The position numbers and the translations under genes were made by a program. The notes under the pieces are model-generated. The model was not told the DNA's origin. It worked only from the letters and a program-made list of their open reading frames with translations, and did not search any database. From Roseobacter sp. (GTDB lineage: Bacteria > Pseudomonadota > Alphaproteobacteria > Rhodobacterales > Rhodobacteraceae), in NCBI GenBank assembly GCA_024636495.1, contig JAGXGZ010000006.1:36187-100186 (forward strand): 64,000 bases of DNA, in the 5' to 3' direction. Positions 20,215-30,235 of the stretch are shown in pieces. Numbering within the stretch: position 1 is the stretch's first letter; the number at the start of each line of letters is the position of its first letter.

Positions 20215-20252
20215 ATGCCGTTACAGTATTCAATCGTACACTGTAACGGCAT
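20215..20252. promoter_or_regulatory. 13-bp perfect inverted repeat upstream of the DUF3422 gene
   Basis: ATGCCGTTACAGT-attcaatcgtac-ACTGTAACGGCAT. Confidence 0.7.
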
Positions 20253-20336
20253 GAAAAATATGAATATCTTCCTGTTCATTCCAATGTTTTGTTGTATCTT
20301 GTCTTTTATCATCTCGCTTGGATAACGGAAAAACTG

Positions 20337-21620
20337 ATGGCAGCGATCAAGGACCACCCTCTGCGCTATGCGCTTAACAGCGAATTGCACGCCCGCCCGT
20401 TTCCGTCGCTGCGCGCCCCACATGTCGCAGCATATCTTGCGGTGCGTCCGCCTGGCGATGCCGCGACGCGTGACCGATCGGTGGATCTGCAACATCTATC
20501 GGCACTGCTAAAGCATTACGGCGCACCACTTCCGGCGGAAAACGCCACCCATTATTACGGCCCGATGGGGAAATATTCCCTTAAGTGGGAACAGCACACT
20601 GAATTTGTGACCTACACCGTGTTCTGCGAACAGATCAGCGAGCGTCCCTTCGATCCCTCAGAGTTTGACGTTTTCCCTGAAAACTGGCGCGCCGGGCTGA
20701 ATGCGGAGCGGATCACGTCGATCTTGCTGCGTATGATCAAACGCCCGGAGACGGATCAGGAAATCTCTGATCTGCTGCATGACTGGTTCGTGCCCGAAAG
20801 CCTTGCCGTGGCCAATGTGTTGGACCAGGCAGCCGTCGTCGCCAGCGATTTTCGCATCGATTCATCGGGGCATATGCGCATGGCGATCTTTGCCTCTGAT
20901 GTCACAGGCAGCCGTCGTCTTGGCCGTATTGTGCAGCGTCTTTGCGAGATCGAGACCTATAAATCCATGTCGATGCTTGGCTTTGCACAAGTGCGCGACT
21001 TTGGCGGACAACTGACCGATCTTGACCGTCAGTTGAACGAATTGATGGCCGCGATGCGCGGGTCCGACGCAGTGGCCGAAGAAACCCTGCACAAGCTGCT
21101 CGACATTTCGGTCCAGCTCGAGACCCTATCGGCCGAGGTGTCTTACCGATTTGGGGCGACCGATGCCTATCAGGCCATTGTCTCGCAACGGATTGCAGCG
21201 ATGCGGGAAACTCGGTTCATGTCTCGACAAGGGTTCGATGAATTCATGATGCGCCGCTATGAGCCTGCGATGCGCACCGTCAAATCCTCCGAGATGCGGC
21301 TTCAGACCATGTCAGCACGCGCCATTCGCGCTTCTGAGCTTTTGCGGACGCGGGTTGATGTGGAACGCTCTGCCCAGAACCAAAAGATATTGGCCAGCAT
21401 GGATGAACGATCCGATCTGCAATTGCGCCTTCAACATACCGTCGAGGGGCTGTCTGTGGTGGCGATCAGCTATTATGCCGTGTCTTTGGCAAGCTACGTG
21501 CTTTACCCGTTCGCGGAACGCATCGGGGTTAGCAAGGGCGTTCTGACGGCCCTTGCTGTGCCAGTGGTCGTAGGGTTGGTCTGGTGGATGCTGCGGCGGT
21601 TGCGCCGCAAGATATTCTAG
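20337..21620 (+). CDS. DUF3422 family protein
   Basis: HPLRYALNSELHARPFPSLRAP N-terminus and C-terminal TM helices; internal ATG start MAAIKDHP. Confidence 0.88.
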   Translation: MAAIKDHPLRYALNSELHARPFPSLRAPHVAAYLAVRPPGDAATRDRSVDLQHLSALLKHYGAPLPAENATHYYGPMGKYSLKWEQHTEFVTYTVFCEQISERPFDPSEFDVFPENWRAGLNAERITSILLRMIKRPETDQEISDLLHDWFVPESLAVANVLDQAAVVASDFRIDSSGHMRMAIFASDVTGSRRLGRIVQRLCEIETYKSMSMLGFAQVRDFGGQLTDLDRQLNELMAAMRGSDAVAEETLHKLLDISVQLETLSAEVSYRFGATDAYQAIVSQRIAAMRETRFMSRQGFDEFMMRRYEPAMRTVKSSEMRLQTMSARAIRASELLRTRVDVERSAQNQKILASMDERSDLQLRLQHTVEGLSVVAISYYAVSLASYVLYPFAERIGVSKGVLTALAVPVVVGLVWWMLRRLRRKIF

Positions 21621-21624
21621 CGGT

Positions 21625-22671
21625 TTAGCCGTGCGTGACCTGTGGGGCGGGGGAGAAACGCAAGACCGCGTTTGTCGCCAGCGCGCCCACTGCGATCATC
21701 ACGATGGCCAGAATGGCGGCCAACGACAGGGTTGGGACACCTGACAGACCTGCGCCCAATGTGCATCCTCCTGCCAAGACACCGCCAACGCCCATCAACG
21801 CAGCCCCGGCCATGTAGCGGCCAGTCTGGGCGGGGCTTTCAAAGCTCTGCCAGCCAAATCCACCAAAGCTTAGGCTTGCGATCAAGGCACCTGACAACAC
21901 GCCGCCCAACAGGCCAACGCCAAATCCGGCTGGCACGGCACTGCTTGCTATGGTCCAAAACAGCGTGTCAGCTGCGGGTGAGGTGAACGACAGGCTTTCC
22001 ATCGCGATAGGGTCAAATTCGTCCAACAGGATGAACCCCGTGCCAACCCATGCCAATGGCACCAGCAACCCGATACTTGCGGCCATGGCCACCGACCCGG
22101 CACCAATGCCCGACCGTGCAGCATAGACCAGCGCAGCTGCAGCAATCAGCCCCCCCCAAAGCCACGCACCACCGGGCAAGGCTGACAGGCTGACGTTGTC
22201 CCCCATATCGATGGTAATGCCGCCCAAGGCGACGCGCATCGGGGCCAGTAGGCCTTTCAACGTCGCATGGGCGACGATGGCAAAGACAACCAAGACCAGC
22301 ACCGCGCGCAGATTCCCCGATCCCGCCAGAATGGTCAACCGCGAGACACAGCCCCGCGTCAAGACCATGCCTGCGCCAAACAGCAACCCGCCAAGGGCGA
22401 TCGCTACGACTGGCACGTCCGAAACCATAAAGCGGTGTTCGGCAAAGCTGATCCAACCCAAAGCCACGGCGGCTTGCGTGCCGATCACTGCAAATGCCAG
22501 CGCCGTCAGCCAGATGCCCGCTGCCGATACGCGGTCCTCGCCAACCAACGCCCGGCGAAAGCAGAACTTGGTGATCTGTCCCAGAATACCGAACAGAACG
22601 CCAACGATGATCGCAAACAGAACAGATGCCTGCTGCGGGGTCGTGTTTTCAAAACCGAATGACTCAAACAT
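21625..22671 (-). CDS. YeeE/YedE family sulfur (thiosulfate) transport protein
   Basis: Polytopic; conserved RGCVSRLTILAGSGNLRAVLVL and GGVLAGGCTLGAGLSGVPTLS Cys motifs. Confidence 0.9.
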   Translation of the reverse strand: MFESFGFENTTPQQASVLFAIIVGVLFGILGQITKFCFRRALVGEDRVSAAGIWLTALAFAVIGTQAAVALGWISFAEHRFMVSDVPVVAIALGGLLFGAGMVLTRGCVSRLTILAGSGNLRAVLVLVVFAIVAHATLKGLLAPMRVALGGITIDMGDNVSLSALPGGAWLWGGLIAAAALVYAARSGIGAGSVAMAASIGLLVPLAWVGTGFILLDEFDPIAMESLSFTSPAADTLFWTIASSAVPAGFGVGLLGGVLSGALIASLSFGGFGWQSFESPAQTGRYMAGAALMGVGGVLAGGCTLGAGLSGVPTLSLAAILAIVMIAVGALATNAVLRFSPAPQVTHG

Positions 22672-22685
22672 TGCTCTGATCCCTT

Positions 22686-22781
22686 GGAAATAGAATTATT
22701 TCCCAATTGACGCGAGAATTGGCTAATATCAAGCGCTTGTTACCGCACAACGCGTCCCTTGATTGGAACTAAGTTCCAATC
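22686..22781. promoter_or_regulatory. cluster of inverted repeats upstream of the YeeE/YedE gene
   Basis: GGAAATA-gaat-TATTTCC (22686-22703), CCAATT-gacgcgag-AATTGG (22703-22722), GATTGGAACT-a-AGTTCCAATC (22761-22781). Confidence 0.6.
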
Positions 22782-22889
22782 GGGCGCAGAACTACAGCAA
22801 ACCATTCTGCTGATATGGGGGTGGCCAAACGATTGTCCTGACTTTGTGCAAGCTTGAACAATAAACATTCTTATTACGCGCAAAAACGA

Positions 22890-22917
22890 AAGAAGGGAGG
22901 ACTCTCGCCCTCCCTTC
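22890..22917 (-). terminator. terminator-like hairpin downstream of the dpp permease genes
   Basis: GAAGGGAGG...CCTCCCTTC 9-bp stem; minus-strand 3' side is T-rich (TTCGTTTTTGCG). Confidence 0.65.
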
Positions 22918-22974
22918 ACCCTTTTTCAAATACTCAAATCCGACGCAGCCAAACCGACCAAAGCCATCCGCCGG

Positions 22975-23961
22975 TCAGCGCCCCCGCAGCCGTGGATCCA
23001 ACGCATCACGCAACCCGTCGCCAAGATAATTCACACTCAGCACTGTCAGCGAAATTGCGATACCGGGCAGCAACACCCGCTCGGGGAATTCCTGCATCCG
23101 CGACACTGCATCGGACAACAGTTTGCCCCATGTCGGGAAGTCGGACGGAAAGCCCACCCCCAAAAAGCTTAGCGCGCTTTCGGTGATAATGGCGGTCGCC
23201 AGACCCAACGTCGCAGACACCATGATGGGCGAGATGACGTTGGGCAGCAGATGCACCCGGATGATCTTACCCGACCGCGTCCCGATCGACCGCGCCGCCA
23301 GAATAAATTCGCGCTCTTTCAGCGCAAGGATGTCGCCACGCACGATCCGTGCGGTCTGCATCCACGAGGTCAGACCAATAATACTGACGATCAGAATGAA
23401 CATGCCACCTTCCGGCCCGAAACGCGCGTTAAGCGGTTGGCGAAACAGGGTGACCGCAAGCAATGTCAACGGCAGGATCGGCAGCGACAGAACCAGATCG
23501 GTAAAGCGCATCAGCCAGAAATCAAGCTTTTTGAAATAGCCGGAGATCACGCCAATTGCCGATCCGATGATCAGCGCCAGCGCCATGGCCAGCCAGCCCA
23601 CCGCCATAGACACCTGTCCGCCTGCGATCATCTGGGCCATGATATCGCGGCCCAATTGGTCGGTGCCAAAGGGATGCGCCCAACCGGCCTTGGCCTCGCT
23701 GTCAAAAAGCAGCTGATAGATCGGGCGCCAGTTCTTGTTGCGAATGTCTAGCGCCTTGGGGTCCACGTCCCACAGGAAGGGGCCAAAGATCACTGCCAGC
23801 GTGATAAACAACAAGAACCCACCGCCAAAGACAGCGCCTTTGTGTTTGCGGAACTGTTGCCACACATCAATCCACTGGCTGCGCGGGGCTTGGGTGGGAA
23901 CCTTGTCGACCAAGGCACCATATGGGTCGGCTTGGTCTGTCTGGGGGGCTTGCTCAGTCAT
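22975..23961 (-). CDS. oligopeptide/dipeptide ABC transporter permease (DppC/OppC-like)
   Basis: HPFGTDQLGRDIMAQMIAGGQVSMAVG; EREFILAARSIG...LPNVISPIMVSATLGLATAIITESALSFLGVG. Start reassigned to MTEQAPQ at 23961. Confidence 0.95.
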   Translation of the reverse strand: MTEQAPQTDQADPYGALVDKVPTQAPRSQWIDVWQQFRKHKGAVFGGGFLLFITLAVIFGPFLWDVDPKALDIRNKNWRPIYQLLFDSEAKAGWAHPFGTDQLGRDIMAQMIAGGQVSMAVGWLAMALALIIGSAIGVISGYFKKLDFWLMRFTDLVLSLPILPLTLLAVTLFRQPLNARFGPEGGMFILIVSIIGLTSWMQTARIVRGDILALKEREFILAARSIGTRSGKIIRVHLLPNVISPIMVSATLGLATAIITESALSFLGVGFPSDFPTWGKLLSDAVSRMQEFPERVLLPGIAISLTVLSVNYLGDGLRDALDPRLRGR

Positions 23962-25021
23962 AGCGGATCCTCGGGTCAAGCAGGCCGTATAGAACATCTG
24001 CAATCAGGTTAAACAGAACGATCAGGATGGCGAAGATAAAGGTCAGCGTCATCACCATCGGCAGGTCATTGGCGAAAAGCGCGGTCAGTAGTAACTGCCC
24101 GATGCCGTTCACCTTGAACACGTTCTCGGTGATGATCGCGCCACCAAAGATCGCGGGCATGCCAAGGGCAATCACGGTAACCACGGGGATCATCGAGTTG
24201 CGCAGCACATGCACCAGAACGACGGTGCTTTCCTTGAGGCCCTTGGCCCGCGCCGTGCGCACGTAGTCCTGGTTCAGGTTGTCCAGCATGGCACCCCGCA
24301 TATAGCGACTGATCTGGGCTGTGGTTTGCAGGGCCAGCACCATGACGGGCATGATCATCTGGAAAAACTGAACCTTAAAGCTGGCCCAGTCGGTGACCAC
24401 ATGGGTGGTGTCATAAATCGACGGCAGCCAGCCTAGAGTAACCGAAAAAATCACGATCAAAAGCGGGCCGGTAAAGAAGGGCGGGATCGAAAATCCGACC
24501 ATGGTGACGAATGTCCCGGCCTGATCGAACAGCGAATAATGGCGGTAGGCAGAGTACACGCCGATGGGAATAGCAATCAGGATACCCACGATATAGCTGA
24601 GGCCAACCACCCAGATGGTCTGCGGCATCCGCTGAACCACGATATCCATCACCGGGCTGCGGGTCTGCCAGCTGATGATGCGCTGCACGGGGCGTACGGC
24701 CCCGGAGTCTGGATCGATGAAAGTCGAGAAATTCGTATCTGGCAACCACCCCAAAAGGAAGGTTTCGCGCGTTGCCCAATCAAGGAAGACCTGCGGTTCA
24801 ACCCAGAAGAACTGGATCAGCCATTTGTAATATTGCACATAGATCGGCTGGCCCAGACCAAGCGCCTCGCGCATTTTCTGTTTGACTTCGGGGGGTACGG
24901 TCAGCGGCACCTGCGCCATCGGATCGCCGGGGGCGAGCTGAAGCAGCAGGAAAATAACCATACTGATGAACAAGAGCGTCGGGATCGACAATAGCAGTCG
25001 TCGAATGGTGAAAGTCAGCAT
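23954..25021 (-). CDS. oligopeptide/dipeptide ABC transporter permease (DppB/OppB-like)
   Basis: MLTFTIRRLLLSIPTLLFISMVIFLLLQLAPGDP; YVRTARAKGLKESTVVLVHVLRNSMIPVVT. Confidence 0.95.
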   Translation of the reverse strand: MLTFTIRRLLLSIPTLLFISMVIFLLLQLAPGDPMAQVPLTVPPEVKQKMREALGLGQPIYVQYYKWLIQFFWVEPQVFLDWATRETFLLGWLPDTNFSTFIDPDSGAVRPVQRIISWQTRSPVMDIVVQRMPQTIWVVGLSYIVGILIAIPIGVYSAYRHYSLFDQAGTFVTMVGFSIPPFFTGPLLIVIFSVTLGWLPSIYDTTHVVTDWASFKVQFFQMIMPVMVLALQTTAQISRYMRGAMLDNLNQDYVRTARAKGLKESTVVLVHVLRNSMIPVVTVIALGMPAIFGGAIITENVFKVNGIGQLLLTALFANDLPMVMTLTFIFAILIVLFNLIADVLYGLLDPRIRYD

Positions 25022-25096
25022 GCGCGGCGCCTCTGAAAGTCAGTCTGGAATGGAATGTCGGCTGTTTGTGTCACACTCAGGCAGGGCATGAATGCA

Positions 25097-25126
25097 AAAA
25101 GGGGGAGCGCGAAACGACGCTCCCCC
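25097..25126 (-). terminator. hairpin with T-run between substrate-binding protein and permease genes (attenuator-like)
   Basis: Minus strand GGGGGAGCG-tcgtttcg-CGCTCCCCC-TTTTTGC. Confidence 0.75.
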
Positions 25127-25139
25127 AAAGTCCAAGGAT

Positions 25140-26864
25140 TTATTCCTTGGTGCGATACCAGTCCGCGGCATTCCAAAGTTCGGAATCCCATGTGTTCAGG
25201 ATCACACCGCCCAAGGTGGTCGATGCAGCCGACACACGACCACGGTCAACCAATGGGACGATTGTCATGGTCTCTTTGGTGATGATGTCGTTCAAACGCT
25301 TGGCGATTTCGCCGCGCTTGTCCAACTCGCCTGTGCGGGACAATTCGTCCAGCAGCTCATCGTATTCCGCGTTACAGAAGCGGTTGATGTTCTCACCCTG
25401 CCATTGGCTGGATGGTTTTGGCTCGTTTCCACAGCGGTAGGCCGACAGATACGACTGTGGGTCTGTGCCGTCAAAGTTGTTGGCGTACATTTCAACGTCC
25501 GCATAGAACTTCTGAAAGGTGTCAGGCGAACCTGGGTCACCGCCAAAGAAGACCGACGAATCGACATTGCGCAGTTCAACTTCGACGCCGATCTGGTTCC
25601 ACCAGTCTTTGATCAACGCTTGAAAGTCCTGACGGACAGCGTTGGTCGAGGTCTGGTACAGCATCGACAATTTCATGCCGTCTTTTTCACGAACGCCGTC
25701 GCCATCGCTGTCCACCCAACCGGCTTCTTCCAAAAGCGCTTTTGCACCTTCCAGATCCTGGGTCAGACATTCGGTGTTGCTTTCCGACGCATAAAGCGCA
25801 GGGGCAGGGACGAGGTTACAGGTCGGACGACCGGCCTGACCGTAACCGACTTCGACCAGCAACGGACGGTCGATTGCCATGGACAGTGCCTTGCGGACGT
25901 TGAAATCCGACAAGAACGGATGCGGGTGCATCAAGGTTGCGCGCTCGCCCTCGGGAAGATCCGGAGACGGGTTGGTCATGTTCATCTCGATACGTTCGAC
26001 CAATGTGCCGAATGCCGAAATAGGTGTACCTTTGCCGCCTTCGGCCATTTTTGCCAGCACGTCGGGTGCCAACTGCATGTTCCAGGCGTAGTCATATTCG
26101 CCGGTTTCCATGACCGCACGACCAGCCGCAGCCGCGTCGCCGCCACCTTTAAAGGTCAGCGATGCAAAGGCGGGCTTGTTTGGATCACGGTAGTTCGGGT
26201 TGGCAACCATCTGGATCACGTCGTTTGGACGGAAATCAGTAACCATAAACGGGCCGGTGCCGATCGGGTTAAAGTTGGCTTCGGTACATTCTGGTGCTTT
26301 TGCCCCCAGACATTCGGCAAATTGTGCTGCCTGAATGATCGGTGCCTGCGCACCCATGAAAGGACCATAAGGGTTTGGCTTGGCTTCGGTAAAGTTTACC
26401 GTCAGCGACAAATCATCGATGATGTCGATGCTTTCAACGCCGTCAAACTTGGCACCCTGTGCGCAACCGCCTTCGGGGTGCATACAGTATTCCGCCGTGA
26501 ATTTAACGTCAGCAGATGTGACTGGCGTGCCATCGGACCAAAGCAGGCCCTCTTTCAGCTTCCATGTGATGGATTTCAGGTCTTCGGAAACACCGCCGTT
26601 TTCGACGGTCGGGATTTCTTGGGCCAAATAAGGCACCAGCGCGCCGGTTTCGTCATAACGGCCAAGCGGTTCGATCACGAGGCTTGCGGCCTCAAGGTCT
26701 TTCGTGCCGCCCGACAGATAGGGCGTCATGATCGAGGGGGCTTGCCAATAGATGATCTTGACCTCGCCGTCGCGTCCACGCTCGCCCTCATGGGCGGCCG
26801 CGAAGGCGGCGGGGGCCAAAGCCATAGAGGCAACAGCACCCATCAAAAGGGTTTTCAAAGTCAT
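25140..26864 (-). CDS. peptide ABC transporter substrate-binding protein (SBP family 5)
   Basis: 574 aa; signal peptide MTLKTLLMGAVASMALAPAAFAAAHE; SITWKLKEGLLWSDGTPVTSADVKFT typical SBP_bac_5. Confidence 0.95.
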   Translation of the reverse strand: MTLKTLLMGAVASMALAPAAFAAAHEGERGRDGEVKIIYWQAPSIMTPYLSGGTKDLEAASLVIEPLGRYDETGALVPYLAQEIPTVENGGVSEDLKSITWKLKEGLLWSDGTPVTSADVKFTAEYCMHPEGGCAQGAKFDGVESIDIIDDLSLTVNFTEAKPNPYGPFMGAQAPIIQAAQFAECLGAKAPECTEANFNPIGTGPFMVTDFRPNDVIQMVANPNYRDPNKPAFASLTFKGGGDAAAAGRAVMETGEYDYAWNMQLAPDVLAKMAEGGKGTPISAFGTLVERIEMNMTNPSPDLPEGERATLMHPHPFLSDFNVRKALSMAIDRPLLVEVGYGQAGRPTCNLVPAPALYASESNTECLTQDLEGAKALLEEAGWVDSDGDGVREKDGMKLSMLYQTSTNAVRQDFQALIKDWWNQIGVEVELRNVDSSVFFGGDPGSPDTFQKFYADVEMYANNFDGTDPQSYLSAYRCGNEPKPSSQWQGENINRFCNAEYDELLDELSRTGELDKRGEIAKRLNDIITKETMTIVPLVDRGRVSAASTTLGGVILNTWDSELWNAADWYRTKE

Positions 26865-27171
26865 GTCTTACTCCTTGTTGGGCACCGGTGATTACTTTCG
26901 GTGGTGCCGCGTTTTTTTGTCGGTCCTCACGAATGACATCCCGAACTTTCTTATCATCGTACCCGAAAGGTCAAGTGGGCCAGATGCCAGTGATGATAAA
27001 AGCATCACATGTCCGGCCACGTCTTAGCCCCCCAAAGCGCGTAGCTCCATCGAAACAGGTTTGAGATAAATTGCAAGCCTTGAGATTTTTGGATCGGGGA
27101 CAAATGGCGTGCGGGTTTGACACTGGGTGATGATTGGCCTTAGCGTCATCTGATCACATTATTTACCAGCG

Positions 27172-29016
27172 GTGGAAAACCAAATGCTTGACGACGGCAC
27201 GCCACTACCAATCGCGCAAATTCAAGGGCTTAGGGTTGAATTTCAAACTCAAGATGGCCCCGTATTGGGCGTAGAGAACGTAAGTTTCGACATCAATTCT
27301 GGCGAAACGGTTTGTGTCGTTGGCGAATCCGGTTCGGGAAAGTCGGTGTCCTCTTTGTCATTGATGCGTCTTGTCGAATTCGGGGGCGGAAAAATCACTG
27401 GCGGGCGCCTATTATTTGAGCGCCAGAACAATCCAGCTGTCGATTTGGCGCTTACCGATCAGGATTTGATGCGCGAAATTCGCGGCAACGAGATCGGAAT
27501 GATCTTTCAAGAACCGATGACCGCGCTGAACCCGGTCTTTACTGTGGGCCGTCAGTTGACCGAAGGCTTGCGGCTGCACAAAGGCATGACCAAAGTCGAG
27601 GCCGAGGCCCGCGCGCTGGAACTGCTGACCCAAGTGCGCATCCCGCAGCCCGATCAGCGTCTCAAGCAATATCCTCATGAGTTGTCAGGCGGCATGCGCC
27701 AGCGCGTCGTAATCGCCATGGCGCTGGCTTGTTCGCCGCGCCTGCTGATTGCTGATGAACCAACCACCGCTTTGGACGTCACCATTCAGGCTGAGATTCT
27801 GGCACTGATTGACCGGCTGAAACGTGAAACCGGCACTGCCGTGATGTTCATCACCCACGACATGGCCGTGGTGGCGCAGATGGCAGATCGCGTCGTGGTT
27901 ATGTTCCGGGGCAACAAGGTAGAAGAGGGCACGGTCGAGGAAATCTTTGAAAATCCCCAGCACCCTTACACAAAGGCGTTGCTGGCCGCCGTCCCGAAGC
28001 TTGGAGAGATGACGGGCAAAGCTTATCCTGAGCCCATGAAGCTGCTGGGAAACAAGGACAAATCCATCGTGCCGATCAAGGGCACGAACGAGGTCTTGTT
28101 GACCGTCAAGAACCTGACCACGCGGTTTCCGGTGACAGGTGGTTTTTTCCGCCGCACCGTGGCAAATGTTCACGCGGTCGAGGATTTGTCTTTTACCATC
28201 AACAAAGGTCAGACCCTGAGCCTTGTTGGCGAATCCGGGTGTGGGAAATCCACAGCGGGCAGGTCGATCCTGCGGCTGGTGGAACCGCTGTCGGGCGAGA
28301 TTGATATCGCGGGAAAAGACATCATGGCGCTGAACGCGCATGACCTGCGCGAAGCGCGGCTTGATATGCAGATGATTTTCCAAGACCCATTTGCCTCGCT
28401 GAACCCGCAGATGCAGCTGTCGGATCAGGTGGCCGAACCGATTCACAACTTCGGCACGCTTAAGGGGGATGCGCTGACCAAACGGATCGAGATGCTGTTT
28501 GACCGGGTTGAGTTGCCGCGCAGTTTCATGCGCCGCTTTCCCCATGAGCTTTCGGGCGGTCAACGCCAGCGCGTCGCAATCGCCCGTGCTTTGGCGTTGA
28601 ACCCCAAGCTTATCATCGCAGACGAGGCCGTGTCGGCCCTTGATGTGTCTGTACAGGCGCAGGTGGTGAACCTGATGCTGGAGCTACAGCAAGAACTTGG
28701 CCTGTCCTTCCTGTTTATCAGTCACGATATGGCCGTTGTCGAACGCGTCAGCCATCAGGTCGGCGTGATGTATCTGGGCCGGATCGTCGAATTGGGATCC
28801 CGTCAGCAGGTGTTCGAAAACCCGCAGCACCCCTATACCCAGGCGCTGATGAAGGCGGTGCCGATTGCTGATCCGCGCAAACGCAAAAAGGAAAGCGAGC
28901 TGAACTTTAAACCGATTCCGTCGCCGATCCATCCAGTGAGCTACACCCCTGAGCCATCGGTTTACAAAACCGTTTCCGAGGGTCATCAGGTGCTTCTGAC
29001 CGACAGCGGATATTAA
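27172..29016 (+). CDS. fused dual-ATPase oligopeptide ABC transporter ATP-binding protein (DppD-DppF fusion)
   Basis: Two Walker A ([16 protein letters not shown]) and two signature motifs ([16 protein letters not shown]). ATG at 27184 is an alternative start. Confidence 0.95.
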   Translation: MENQMLDDGTPLPIAQIQGLRVEFQTQDGPVLGVENVSFDINSGETVCVVGESGSGKSVSSLSLMRLVEFGGGKITGGRLLFERQNNPAVDLALTDQDLMREIRGNEIGMIFQEPMTALNPVFTVGRQLTEGLRLHKGMTKVEAEARALELLTQVRIPQPDQRLKQYPHELSGGMRQRVVIAMALACSPRLLIADEPTTALDVTIQAEILALIDRLKRETGTAVMFITHDMAVVAQMADRVVVMFRGNKVEEGTVEEIFENPQHPYTKALLAAVPKLGEMTGKAYPEPMKLLGNKDKSIVPIKGTNEVLLTVKNLTTRFPVTGGFFRRTVANVHAVEDLSFTINKGQTLSLVGESGCGKSTAGRSILRLVEPLSGEIDIAGKDIMALNAHDLREARLDMQMIFQDPFASLNPQMQLSDQVAEPIHNFGTLKGDALTKRIEMLFDRVELPRSFMRRFPHELSGGQRQRVAIARALALNPKLIIADEAVSALDVSVQAQVVNLMLELQQELGLSFLFISHDMAVVERVSHQVGVMYLGRIVELGSRQQVFENPQHPYTQALMKAVPIADPRKRKKESELNFKPIPSPIHPVSYTPEPSVYKTVSEGHQVLLTDSGY

Positions 29017-29025
29017 GGACACCCA

Positions 29026-30189
29026 ATGGCCGAACGTATGACTCCCTTTGCGTTGATGGAAAAGCTGATCAGCTTTCCGACAGTATCGCGCGACACAAAT
29101 ATCCCCTTGGTCGATTGGGTCGCCGATTATCTGTCCGGACACGGCATCGAGTCGCATCGCTATATTGATCCTGATCAACCGAAACACGCGTTGTTTGCCC
29201 ATGTGGGCCCGTGGGAGGAAGGCGCCGTTGTGTTGTCTGGCCACACCGATGTGGTGCCCGTCGACGGGCAGCCCTGGGACAGCGATCCATACAGCGTTGT
29301 GGAACGGGATGGCCGCTACTACGGTCGGGGCACTTGCGACATGAAGGGCTTCGACGCCATGGCGATCTGGGCGCTGGTCGAGGCGAAATATGCCGGCGTC
29401 AAACAACCGCTTCAAATCGCGCTTAGCTTTGACGAGGAAGTCGGCTGTCTGGGTGCGCCGCCGATGATCAAGGCAATGCAGCCGGTCTTGCCAAAAGGTA
29501 AGCTGGTGATCGTAGGAGAGCCATCGACCATGCAGGCCGTGAGCGGGCACAAAGGTGGGATCGGGTTCAACACCCATGTCGTGGGGTTCGAGGTTCATTC
29601 CTCCCTTCTGCACACCGGGGTTAATGCGATCATGGCGGGGGCCAAGCTGATCGAATGGGCCAACGAGATGAACACCGAAAACTTTGCCCGCAAACCTTCT
29701 GAACTGGCCGCGATGTTCAATCCGCCATTTACCACATGCCATGTCGGCATGATTTCGGGGGGGACTGCGCATAATATCACCGCCAAGGATTGCAAATTCG
29801 CGATGGATTTTCGGGTGGTTCCGGGCGAAGACAAAGATGCTTGGGGCACGGCCTATCTGAAAAAAGTCCGCGAAGTAGAAAAGCAGATGCAAGAAGTTGT
29901 GCCTGAAACTTACATCGAAATTACACCCCGCTTCGACGTGACCGCCCTGCAACCCGAAAAAGACGGCGTTGCCGAAACATTTGTGCGCCAGATCACGGGT
30001 GATAACGCCAGCCACAAGGTTAGCTATGGCACCGAGGCCGGGCAATTTCAGGACGCGGGCTATAGTGCGATTATTTGTGGCCCCGGAGACATTGCACAGG
30101 CGCATCAGCCAAACGAATATATTGAAGTGTCCCAATTCGAGGCGGGGCATAAGTTCATGCGCGACCTTGTTGAACGATTGTCAGCCTGA
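29026..30189 (+). CDS. argE: acetylornithine deacetylase (M20 family)
   Basis: VVLSGHTDVVPVDGQPWDSDPY, GRGTCDMKGFDA, LSFDEEVGCLGAP, YGTEAGQFQ. Confidence 0.9.
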   Translation: MAERMTPFALMEKLISFPTVSRDTNIPLVDWVADYLSGHGIESHRYIDPDQPKHALFAHVGPWEEGAVVLSGHTDVVPVDGQPWDSDPYSVVERDGRYYGRGTCDMKGFDAMAIWALVEAKYAGVKQPLQIALSFDEEVGCLGAPPMIKAMQPVLPKGKLVIVGEPSTMQAVSGHKGGIGFNTHVVGFEVHSSLLHTGVNAIMAGAKLIEWANEMNTENFARKPSELAAMFNPPFTTCHVGMISGGTAHNITAKDCKFAMDFRVVPGEDKDAWGTAYLKKVREVEKQMQEVVPETYIEITPRFDVTALQPEKDGVAETFVRQITGDNASHKVSYGTEAGQFQDAGYSAIICGPGDIAQAHQPNEYIEVSQFEAGHKFMRDLVERLSA

Positions 30190-30235
30190 TGCCCATGGGG
30201 CGCAGCCCAATGAATGTTGAGTGAAAAGTTACCCC

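Noticed and set aside
25092-26891. 599-aa plus-strand ORF
   Set aside because: Antisense to the conserved peptide-binding protein gene; shadow ORF.
28684-30150. 488-aa minus-strand ORF
   Set aside because: Antisense to the ABC ATPase and M20 deacetylase genes; no domain signal.
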